Of a stretch of DNA of 26,970 bases, positions 7,359 through 14,890 are shown piece after piece. This stretch comes from SBBV01 sp036555425 (GTDB lineage: Bacteria; Pseudomonadota; Alphaproteobacteria; Bin65). Under the pieces are notes generated by a model. That model saw only the letters and a program-made list of their open reading frames with translations. It did not search any database and was not told the DNA's origin. How positions within the stretch are numbered: the first letter of the stretch is position 1; each line of letters opens with the position of its first letter. The stretch is taken from positions 1-26,970 of the forward strand of contig DATBLL010000078.1 in assembly GCA_036555425.1 (NCBI GenBank), in the 5' to 3' direction. A program made the position numbers and the translations under genes.

Positions 7359-8333
7359 TCAGAGCCTGACACCGAAGACGACCGGGCAGTGGTCGGAGGC
7401 GGCGCGCCTCTTGTCCTTGTTCGCCGCGCCGGCCTGCTCGATTTGGGGGTGGCGCTCACCCGTATAGCGCGTGGCGGCAAGCGGCATCCCGGTCCGGACG
7501 ATCTCGGGCGGGTCCGGGCTCGCATCCGCGATTGAGCGCGACGGCAACAGGTAATCGATCTGGTGGTAGGCCTTGCGGCGCGCGAAGAAATGGGTCCATC
7601 GCTCTTCTTCGGGCAGGCGGTCGACGACGTTCTCGACCTGGTTCCACTCGACGATCGGGCCGATGCCCGGCTTTCCCTGCTCGTCCTCCTGCATGTAGTC
7701 GTTGAGATCGCCGAGCACGACGAACGGCTTCCCGCCCGGCTTCTTGCCCAAGCGCTCTTCCACGATCTCGCGGCAGCGATTCGCCTGTGCCTCGCGCTTG
7801 GCGCGCGTATTACGCCGGCCGTTCTTCGCGTCTTTCTTGTCGAGCATGGATTTGAAGTGGTTGACGAACAGCGTGAGCGTCTTCGTTCCCGCTTCGATAT
7901 CCGCGACGAGGCAATCGCGGCTGAACAGCCAGTCCTTCCCGTTGTCGGTGCGCTCGTGCTGATAGCTGCGGACGTTCACGATCGGGTAGATGCTCATGAT
8001 CGCAACGTCGATCAGCCGGGGATCGTTGCCGTCGATGACGAGCGAATGAGGATAGGCGGCGCGGCCCTTCTTGTTTCCGCGGCGGATGAATTGGTCGCGG
8101 AATCGCTTTAAGGTGTCATGGTTTTCGACCTCCTGGAACGCGATGATGTCGGCGTCGAGACTCGAGATCACGTCGCCGGTGATCCGCTTCGTCGCCTCGT
8201 CGAAGATTTCGAAATGCACTTCGTTCGCGTTCCACCCGTCCCGGACGGCCTTCGTCGGCTCAATGTTCTTGTTGAACCGGAAGCGGGCGAAGAGGTTTTC
8301 GCAATTGAAGGTGGCGAGGCGCAGCGTGACCAT
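7359..8333 (-). CDS. Endonuclease/exonuclease/phosphatase (EEP) family protein
   Basis: Metal-dependent phosphoesterase of the EEP (DNase I/exonuclease III-like) fold, 324 aa, with no signal peptide or membrane segment. The fold's motifs appear in order: TFNCENLF (N10, E12), AFQEVEN (E68), VNHFKS (H159), GDLND (D209, N211), HQIDYLLPS (D260) and the terminal SDHCPVVFG (D314, H315). All catalytic positions seem intact. Whether it acts on DNA, RNA, lipid or phosphoinositide-like substrates cannot be told. ATG 8333 has GGAG about 10 bases upstream. It lies 90 bases downstream of the acyl-CoA dehydrogenase on the same strand, and a functional link is not obvious. The 103 bases between its end and queG hold only weak inverted symmetry. 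Confidence 0.88.
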   Translation of the reverse strand: MVTLRLATFNCENLFARFRFNKNIEPTKAVRDGWNANEVHFEIFDEATKRITGDVISSLDADIIAFQEVENHDTLKRFRDQFIRRGNKKGRAAYPHSLVIDGNDPRLIDVAIMSIYPIVNVRSYQHERTDNGKDWLFSRDCLVADIEAGTKTLTLFVNHFKSMLDKKDAKNGRRNTRAKREAQANRCREIVEERLGKKPGGKPFVVLGDLNDYMQEDEQGKPGIGPIVEWNQVENVVDRLPEEERWTHFFARRKAYHQIDYLLPSRSIADASPDPPEIVRTGMPLAATRYTGERHPQIEQAGAANKDKRRAASDHCPVVFGVRL

Positions 8334-8423
8334 CGGGGCTCCACTCCTGCAGCTTGTGCCAGCCGCATCCTCACCATGGCGTGCGACAGGCTGATGACAG
8401 CCGGCCGAAGCGGACGCCGCAAT

Positions 8424-9578
8424 TCACATCCGCTTGGCCACCTCTTCGAGCATCACCTCGGTGGCGCCGCCGCCGATGGATTGGACGCGGGCATCGCGAT
8501 ACATGCGCTCGATGGCGCTCTCGCGCATGAAGGCCATGCCGCCATGGAGCTGGCCGCAGACATACATGCACTCGTTGACAAACTCGCCCATATAGGCCTT
8601 CACCATCGAGACCTCCTTCACGCAGTCGATGCCCTGCGCGTCGAGATAGGCCGTGTGGTAGACGAGCGCGCGGCCGGCCTCGAGCTTCATCGCCAAGGTC
8701 GCAAGCTTGCTGCGCACGACCTGCTTGTCCCAGAGCACGCCGCCGAAGGCCTTCCTCTGCTTGACCCAGTCGAGCGTAATCTCGATCGCGCGCGCGCATT
8801 CACCCGAGGTGCCGGCGCCGGCCACGAGGCGCTCGTTCTGGAAGTTGCTCATGATCGAGTAGAAGCCCTTGTTCTCCTCGCCCAAGAGGTTCTCCGCGGG
8901 AATCTCGCAATCCTCGAACACCAGCTCGGCGGTGTCCGAGCAGCGCCAGCCCATCTTGTCGAGCTGCTTCGCCGCCTTGAAGCCCTTGGCGCCCTTCTCG
9001 ACGATGAACATCGAGATGCCGCGCGAGCCCTTGGCTTCGGGGTCGGTGCGCGCGGCCACGAAATAGACGTCGGCGAGCACGCCGTTGGTGATGAACATCT
9101 TGGAGCCGTTCAGCACCCACTTGTCGTTGCCCTGCCGCCGCGCGCGCGTCTTCAACGCCGCCACGTCGGAGCCGCCGTCGGGCTCGGTGACGGCCACCGC
9201 GGTGATCACCTCGCCCGAGACGATCTTCGGCATCAGGCGGTCTTTCTGTTCGGCCGTGCCGTAGCGCGCGAGGTGCGGCGAGGCCATCTCGGCATGGACC
9301 GAGGCGCCGACCGAGACGCCGGCATAGCCGCTCTTCGCCAGCTCCTCCCACAGCACGACCGAGGCGACCGCGTCGAGCGCGCTGCCGCCGTATTTTTCGG
9401 GATAGCGCAGGCCGAAGAAGCCGAGCGATCCCATCTTGCGGTAAACCTCGCGCGGCACCGAGCCCTGCCTTTCCCAGGCGTCGCCATGGGGGCGGATTTC
9501 TTCTTCGACGAAGCGCCGCGCCTGGTCGCGTAGCAGGCGGTGCTCGTCGGTCACGAAAGCGGGGTCGCGCGAAGTCAT
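8424..9578 (-). CDS. Acyl-CoA dehydrogenase
   Basis: FAD-dependent acyl-CoA dehydrogenase, 384 aa, a standard length; catalyses alpha,beta-desaturation of an acyl-CoA and passes electrons to ETF. Motifs are VTEPDGGSDVAALKTRA and WVLNGSKMFITNG (flavin-binding middle domain), GWRCSDTAELVFEDCEIP, NERLVAGAGTSG, VKQRKAFG, and the C-terminal LHGGMAFMRESAIERMYRDA. The position of the usual C-terminal catalytic glutamate reads IGGGATE, so a glutamate on the earlier helix (GECARAIEI) probably serves as the base, as in long-chain/isovaleryl types. ATG 9578 is set by a strong GGGAGG five bases upstream; the longer open frame lacks family similarity. Substrate chain length is not determinable. Confidence 0.93.
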   Translation of the reverse strand: MTSRDPAFVTDEHRLLRDQARRFVEEEIRPHGDAWERQGSVPREVYRKMGSLGFFGLRYPEKYGGSALDAVASVVLWEELAKSGYAGVSVGASVHAEMASPHLARYGTAEQKDRLMPKIVSGEVITAVAVTEPDGGSDVAALKTRARRQGNDKWVLNGSKMFITNGVLADVYFVAARTDPEAKGSRGISMFIVEKGAKGFKAAKQLDKMGWRCSDTAELVFEDCEIPAENLLGEENKGFYSIMSNFQNERLVAGAGTSGECARAIEITLDWVKQRKAFGGVLWDKQVVRSKLATLAMKLEAGRALVYHTAYLDAQGIDCVKEVSMVKAYMGEFVNECMYVCGQLHGGMAFMRESAIERMYRDARVQSIGGGATEVMLEEVAKRM

Positions 9579-9775
9579 CTTTCCTCCCTTGCCGGCCAAG
9601 ACCCGGTTTTGGCCGTTTGCGTATAGATCAAGCGTCCGCTTGCCAAGCGCGCGGACGAAGGCCGCCACGCGCGGCGGCCCGCCGAAGGCGGAACTTATCC
9701 CTGCGCCCGCGCGTAGCCGAGACGCCGCGCGAAGTCCTAGCAATGACGGCATTCTCCCGTTAATTTTCGGGCCCG

Positions 9776-11731
9776 ATGTTCGGCCTTTTCAAGCACAAGT
9801 CCAAGGAGACGATCGAGGAATACCGTGAAGCCGGGGAGAACCTCGGCGTCTTCACGCTGACGCTCGTCAACGTCGAGGACCCGTTCGATCCGGATCCGCT
9901 CTGGGACCGGCGCTACGGCGGCAATCCCAAGATCGCCGAGCAGCGCACCGGCGACAGCGACTTCCGGCTCCAGGCGGCGCTCGACGGCTGCCGCGACATC
10001 AAGCACGTGCGCGACGCCGAGGGGCGCTTCCGCGAGACGACGCCGGTCTTCACCGACGTCGTGGTCTGGTTGCCCGAGGCCAAGTGGCGGGCCGACGCCA
10101 AGCGCCGCGGCCAGCGCCTCGAAGCGCTCGCCACCAACTTCGCCCAGCTCCACCAGTCGAAGTTCCGCCGCTCGCTGCCGCACGACCGCGAGCCGATGTA
10201 CACGATCATGCCCGACCCGGGCTTGGAGCAGAATTCGGTCGTCTTCCAGTTCGGCTTCGGCGTCTACGTGCCGGGACCGGACGACGAGCTGCTGGGCGCC
10301 ATCTGCTTGAAGCGCGGCAAGGACGCCGAGCCGGTCAAGTTCGAGGAGTGGTCGTTCTGGAAGGGCGGCGCCCAGGTCAAGCGCCCGATCGGCGTCTATG
10401 CCGGCCAGGGCTCGATCCTGGTGACGCCCGACGCGTCCGGCCCGGTCCGGGCGCCGCTCTGGTTCGCGAACCGCGACGGCAACGTCTCGCTCAACCTCTC
10501 CGCCGCCGACGCCGAGCGCGTCTATTCCGACAACGAGAACGTCCGCGTCGCCGAGCAGGTGACGCCCAAGCGCGACGGCGAGCCCTTCCAATGGGTGCTG
10601 AAGGATTCGCGCGGCGGCGAGAGCGGCCAAGACACGCTCGTCGTCGAGGTGAAGTTCGTCTCCGAGCCGGCGACGCGCCGCGCCTTCAACCTGCCGCCGC
10701 CGCCGCCGCCGAAGCCGCCGCCGCCGCCACCCAAGCCGCAGCCCAAGGCCAAGTCGCCGCCGCCGGCGCCCGCGGCGAAGCCGGCCAAGCCCGGGCCGCG
10801 TCTGGCCGACCGCATGGCTCAGCCCAGAGCCGAGCCGGCGCCGCGCGCGACCGGCCTCGGCCGCTTCTTCGGCAGCCCCAAGCCCGCCGACGAAGTCGGC
10901 GGCACGACGGCCGCCGCCGACGCCGAGGGCGGGGTGCCCGAGCCGCAGGCGCCGATCTCGCAGCGCTTCTCGCTGAAGCTCACCGGCTGTGCCCTCTTGC
11001 GCATCGATGGCGCGCGGCGCCTGGGCGGGCTCGAGCAGTGGACGATCTGGTTCGACCGCATCGGCCGCCCCGTGCGCCGCGCCGACAAGGACACGGTCGA
11101 CACGCGCCGCTGCCTCGCCCTTTCGGCCACGGCCGACAGCCCGCACCTCCTCTATCGCCTGCCGAGCCAGTCCGATTTCAGCCCGGTCCGCCACATGCCG
11201 AGCTCGCTCGACACCGGCTCGGGCAAATATCTCGAGCTGCTGCCGACGCCGGTGCCCGAGGCCTATCACGGGCTCCTCTTGCTCAGGCAGGAGCAAACGC
11301 TGCCGCTCAGCACCTCGGTGTTCCTGCTGGGCCGCAGCGACTCGGCCGCCGAGGGCGCCCAGCCCGACCTGCCGATGGAGCTGCTCGACCACCCCGATTC
11401 GCTGCGCTGGGCGGACGGGCAGGGCCCCAAGGGGGCCAAGCTCAACGCGCTCAACCTTTCGCGCCGGCACGTGGCGCTGCGCCTCGTCGGCAACAAGCTC
11501 GACATCGCGATGGCCGACGGCAAGATGCCGATCTACGTGCTCAACGCCGAGGGCAAGCTGGTCAAGGCCATCGCGCCCGGCGACCGCGGCAGCGTGCTGA
11601 TGGGGCCGGACGAGCTGTTCGTCGTCGGCAGCTATCTTCTCCGCTTCCACCAGGAAAAGCTGCAGGCCATGTCCTCGCGCGACGCGACGGTGATGCGCGC
11701 CCGCGCCCGCGAGCCGGGCATGGCCCGGTAA
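9776..11731 (+). CDS. FHA-like domain protein with proline-rich linker
   Basis: 651 aa, apparently cytoplasmic, with no signal peptide or membrane helix. The N-terminal part (1-300) is of unknown fold. A proline-rich linker follows (306-342, including two runs of six prolines), then a second globular part. At about 490-625 there is an FHA-like domain: FLLGRSD (GR at 519-520), LNLSRRHVALRL (S562 to H565), and VVGSYLLRF. FHA domains bind phosphothreonine peptides, and GR-S-RH are the expected binding residues, though the domain is divergent. The upstream 197 bases are shared with the divergent dehydrogenase gene. ATG 9776 has no clear ribosome site. It precedes a transpeptidase and a SEDS polymerase on the same strand, so a role as their cytoplasmic regulator or scaffold is inferred, as for actinobacterial FhaA/FhaB. 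No Ser/Thr kinase is in the window. Confidence 0.8.
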   Translation: MFGLFKHKSKETIEEYREAGENLGVFTLTLVNVEDPFDPDPLWDRRYGGNPKIAEQRTGDSDFRLQAALDGCRDIKHVRDAEGRFRETTPVFTDVVVWLPEAKWRADAKRRGQRLEALATNFAQLHQSKFRRSLPHDREPMYTIMPDPGLEQNSVVFQFGFGVYVPGPDDELLGAICLKRGKDAEPVKFEEWSFWKGGAQVKRPIGVYAGQGSILVTPDASGPVRAPLWFANRDGNVSLNLSAADAERVYSDNENVRVAEQVTPKRDGEPFQWVLKDSRGGESGQDTLVVEVKFVSEPATRRAFNLPPPPPPKPPPPPPKPQPKAKSPPPAPAAKPAKPGPRLADRMAQPRAEPAPRATGLGRFFGSPKPADEVGGTTAAADAEGGVPEPQAPISQRFSLKLTGCALLRIDGARRLGGLEQWTIWFDRIGRPVRRADKDTVDTRRCLALSATADSPHLLYRLPSQSDFSPVRHMPSSLDTGSGKYLELLPTPVPEAYHGLLLLRQEQTLPLSTSVFLLGRSDSAAEGAQPDLPMELLDHPDSLRWADGQGPKGAKLNALNLSRRHVALRLVGNKLDIAMADGKMPIYVLNAEGKLVKAIAPGDRGSVLMGPDELFVVGSYLLRFHQEKLQAMSSRDATVMRARAREPGMAR

Positions 11732-11739
11732 TCCTTAAG

Positions 11740-11849
11740 CCTTCCCCCGCCCGCGGGGGAAGGTTGGATGGGGGCGGGGCCGCGGGTAAAACGCCGACAT
11801 CGCGTCCGCTTGCCGACCCCCACCCGGCCTCCCCCGCAAGCGGGGGAGG
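11740..11849. repeat. Paired GC-rich hairpins (BIME/REP-like) between FHA and transpeptidase genes
   Basis: Two perfect 10-bp hairpins: CCTTCCCCCG/CGGGGGAAGG at 11740-11763 and CCTCCCCCGC/GCGGGGGAGG at 11828-11849. The flanking bases GGTTGGATGGGGG (from 11762) and CCCCCACCCGGCC (to 11829) match as an imperfect inverted repeat (10 of 13), so the whole block is one large inverted pair, like BIME elements. No T-run follows, so a classical terminator is not supported. The block occupies most of the 209-base gap. It may modulate transcript stability between the FHA gene and the transpeptidase gene. Confidence 0.7.
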
Positions 11850-11940
11850 AGAGCGTTCCCGCCTTCTTGTCGCCCTCAGCCTGCGGTAATGTGGTGCGGT
11901 CGAGCGGGCGGCGGCGGCTGCCGCAGCGGAGGTCCGAGGG

Positions 11941-14853
11941 ATGGCGCGCAAGAAGCCGGAAAAGAAGCCCGAGCGGAGGAAGGGCAATGTCTACCTCGCC
12001 ATTCTCCGCCAGGGCCTGCGCTTCCTCGGCGTGGCGGTCTACCTCGGCGCGGCGGCCGGCATCTTCGCTCTGGTCTATTGGCGCCTCGGCGACCTCAACG
12101 GCCGCTACCAGACCAAGGCCGGCGACGCCGAGGCCGCGCTCTCGAGCTACGAGGATTCCGCGCTCTTCATCAATCTCGTCCGCGCCAAGCTCGTCGTGCC
12201 GCGCGAATCGGACAGCGGCCTCGACATGGCGCCGCCCGACTACGTGCTGATCAAGCGCGCGAGCGGCAAGACCCGGGACGACGACGACGACGGAATCAGC
12301 GAAGGCGAGCAGGAGACGCTGCTGAAGGCGCTCTACGACTCGGCCGCCGGCACCATCGTGCGCACGCAGGTCAATCTCTGGAACGGGACACGGCGCATGG
12401 CGGCGGTGCGCGACGACCGCTCGGTGGCGCCCGAGGAAGCGAACAAGATGCTGTGGAAGGCGGCGAGCGAAGGCGGCATCCCGAAGCCGCTCACCAACCT
12501 CGTCCCCGAGAGCTTCGGCTTCGTCAACAAGGACCAGATTCCGAAAGGCATGAGCGAATGGGTCGCGGTGGCCGGCGCGCGCGAGAACGAGCGCATCGTG
12601 TTCACGAGCCAGCCCGGCAGTTCGGGGGTGCTCCACATCCAGGTGATCGGGCGTCCGCTGAAGGTTCCGCCCGGCGCGCGCGTCGATCGCCGCACCTACG
12701 ATTTCTTCGCCGAGAAGGGCGAGCTCAAATGGGCGTGCAAGACCGTCGCCGAGGCCGCGATCGTGACGCTCACCGCGCGCGCCGGCACGCCGATCGAAAT
12801 CACCGTCGAGCCGGCCGCCAATTGCTCGCCGGGCGTCTTCGGCCTCGCCATCAGCATGACCGGCGAGGATCTGGCCGGCCGGCCCGCGCGGCGCCCCAAG
12901 CGCAAGAAGGGCCCGCGCGGCAAGGAGAAGGACAAGGACCCGGGCATCATCAGCACCGGCACGGTCGAATGGAGCTACAATTGGCGCCCGGTGCAGCGTG
13001 CGACGCCCACCGCCTCGCGCGGCGACAAGCTCTTCGTCGTGCGCACCTCCGACGGCGTGGCGCTGACCGATCCCAACGGCAAGGGCACGCCGACCCAGGC
13101 GGCCGCGGACATGGGGCTCATTAGCCTCTTGGGCTATAGCCGCGCCGACTCGATGAGTGTCATCGGCCTCGTCGGCAGCAGCAAGCTGCCTGGCGGCAAC
13201 ACCGAGGTTTCGCTCACGATCGACAGCCGCGTGCAGCGCATCGTCCAATCGACGCTGACGCACCACATCACGCGCATCATCGACAAGATCGACCGGCCGC
13301 GCCGCTTCTTCCACGAACGCCGGGCCTCGATCACGGTCCTCGACATCGACACCGGCGCCGTGCTCGCCATCGGCAGCTGGCCCCTGGTGCCGCTGGGGGC
13401 GCGGCCGTGGGACTACGTCTCGTACCAGATCACCAATCCAACCAAAGATCCGACGATGGTCGCCTCCTGGCAATTGCTCACGATCGACAATACGCCGGGA
13501 TCGACCTGGAAGACCTTCACCAGCATGACCTCGGCGCTCGAAGCGTCGGATCCCAAGGTGAACGCCGATCCCGCCATCGCCCAGATGTTGCTCGGTATGG
13601 ATCCGGGCACGTTCCAGCGCCGCCTCGGCATTGCGATGACCGCCGGAACGGTGCCCATCCCGGGCTCCGCGACGCGGTCGATCAGCAATATCGGCGGCGT
13701 CGGCATGGCAACCGGCGGCCCGTTGCGCAACCCGGTGTGCACCGATACCGGCCAGGCCGTGCAGGCGAACACGCTCAACGTCAGCGTGGCGATCAAGCAC
13801 TCGTACAACGTCTACTTCGCGCGCCTGGCGATGCTGCTCGAGGAGCGGCAGGTGAACGAGTGGCTGAAGTCGCTGCCCAAGAACCCGCGCACCGGGAAGA
13901 CGCTCAACGACGTCAAGCAGCTGCCGCCGACGCGGATGATGGTCCGCCTGAAGCAGCTCGGCATCGATTGGGACGAACCGCTCAATCTCGGCGCCAATCT
14001 CACCGACAAGCAGCCGCTCAGCCGCATCAAGGGCAAGTACACGTTCGACAAGCTCTACGTGCGCCCGCCGCTCACGGCGATCACGAGCAACGTCAACCTG
14101 ATGCGCGACAATCCGCCCGAAGCCTACCGGCCGGACTACATGCACCGCATCGGCTTGAACGGCATCGGCCAGGCCTGGTCGGCATCGACGATGCATCTCG
14201 CCATTTCCGCGGCGACGATCGCCAAAGGCGGCCGGGTCCGCCCCTACATCATCGGCGGCTGGGGCCGCGAGAAGCTCGGCCCGCCCAAGCCGCCGCCGGG
14301 TGAAACCGACCAGCTCAACGTCCGCAGCGATCTGCTCGCCGCGATCAGGCTCGGTATGAAGGCGGTCACGGAGGCGCCGGGCGCCACCGCCTCGGGCGTC
14401 TTCGCCCAGGAACCGGTCATGATCCTCGGCGAGGAATACGCCAAGGTGAAATCGGGCGAGATCGGCAAGCGCGTCGCCGCCATCCGCCAGGCGAATGCGA
14501 AGAACGGGGTCAAGCCGATCTGGTGCCGCGCCTACGGCAAGACCGGCACCGCCGATCCCAAGAAGGGCGGCGGCTACAATTCGGGCTGGTTCACGGGCTG
14601 GAAAGAGCCGCTGCAGGCGGGCGGCAAGCGCTTCGCCATCGCCTGCTTCGTGAGCCATCTCGACCACGCGTTCGGCGGCCCGCGCTTCGGCGGCGCGGTC
14701 TGCGGCGCCATGGTGCGCGACATCATGATGTCGCTCGAGACGATGGAACGGCCCGACCTCCGCGCCAATCCGGGCGAAGACGATCCCAAGCCGCAGCCCG
14801 ACGCGCCCGAGGGCACCGAGGAAGACATCGACCGCGCGCCGCCGCGCAATTGA
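11941..14853 (+). CDS. Divergent class B penicillin-binding protein (peptidoglycan D,D-transpeptidase)
   Basis: 970 aa, with a basic cytoplasmic start (residues 1-15), one membrane helix (about 25-48) and a large periplasmic part. All three penicillin-binding active-site motifs are present: PGSTWKTFTS (catalytic S521, K524), HSYNVYF (S621-Y-N623) and YGKTGTAD (K867-T-G869). Before them, DSRVQRIVQSTL and ITVLDIDTGAVLAIGSWP are typical lead-in strands. No glycosyltransferase 51 domain is visible, hence class B. The roughly 400 residues between helix and transpeptidase are not a canonical PBP2/PBP3 pedestal; they include an acidic DDDDD run (113-117) and a Lys/Arg-rich segment (315-333). GGAGG 8 bases before ATG 11941 supports the start. 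The SEDS gene follows 37 bases later, so it is probably the cognate partner. Confidence 0.88.
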   Translation: MARKKPEKKPERRKGNVYLAILRQGLRFLGVAVYLGAAAGIFALVYWRLGDLNGRYQTKAGDAEAALSSYEDSALFINLVRAKLVVPRESDSGLDMAPPDYVLIKRASGKTRDDDDDGISEGEQETLLKALYDSAAGTIVRTQVNLWNGTRRMAAVRDDRSVAPEEANKMLWKAASEGGIPKPLTNLVPESFGFVNKDQIPKGMSEWVAVAGARENERIVFTSQPGSSGVLHIQVIGRPLKVPPGARVDRRTYDFFAEKGELKWACKTVAEAAIVTLTARAGTPIEITVEPAANCSPGVFGLAISMTGEDLAGRPARRPKRKKGPRGKEKDKDPGIISTGTVEWSYNWRPVQRATPTASRGDKLFVVRTSDGVALTDPNGKGTPTQAAADMGLISLLGYSRADSMSVIGLVGSSKLPGGNTEVSLTIDSRVQRIVQSTLTHHITRIIDKIDRPRRFFHERRASITVLDIDTGAVLAIGSWPLVPLGARPWDYVSYQITNPTKDPTMVASWQLLTIDNTPGSTWKTFTSMTSALEASDPKVNADPAIAQMLLGMDPGTFQRRLGIAMTAGTVPIPGSATRSISNIGGVGMATGGPLRNPVCTDTGQAVQANTLNVSVAIKHSYNVYFARLAMLLEERQVNEWLKSLPKNPRTGKTLNDVKQLPPTRMMVRLKQLGIDWDEPLNLGANLTDKQPLSRIKGKYTFDKLYVRPPLTAITSNVNLMRDNPPEAYRPDYMHRIGLNGIGQAWSASTMHLAISAATIAKGGRVRPYIIGGWGREKLGPPKPPPGETDQLNVRSDLLAAIRLGMKAVTEAPGATASGVFAQEPVMILGEEYAKVKSGEIGKRVAAIRQANAKNGVKPIWCRAYGKTGTADPKKGGGYNSGWFTGWKEPLQAGGKRFAIACFVSHLDHAFGGPRFGGAVCGAMVRDIMMSLETMERPDLRANPGEDDPKPQPDAPEGTEEDIDRAPPRN

Positions 14854-14890
14854 CGCGGCGCCAGGGACATCTGGATCATGAGGGATAGGC

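Noticed and set aside
10684..10800. CCG-rich tract as a non-coding repeat
   Set aside because: It is in-frame coding for the proline-rich linker of the FHA protein, not an independent repeat element.
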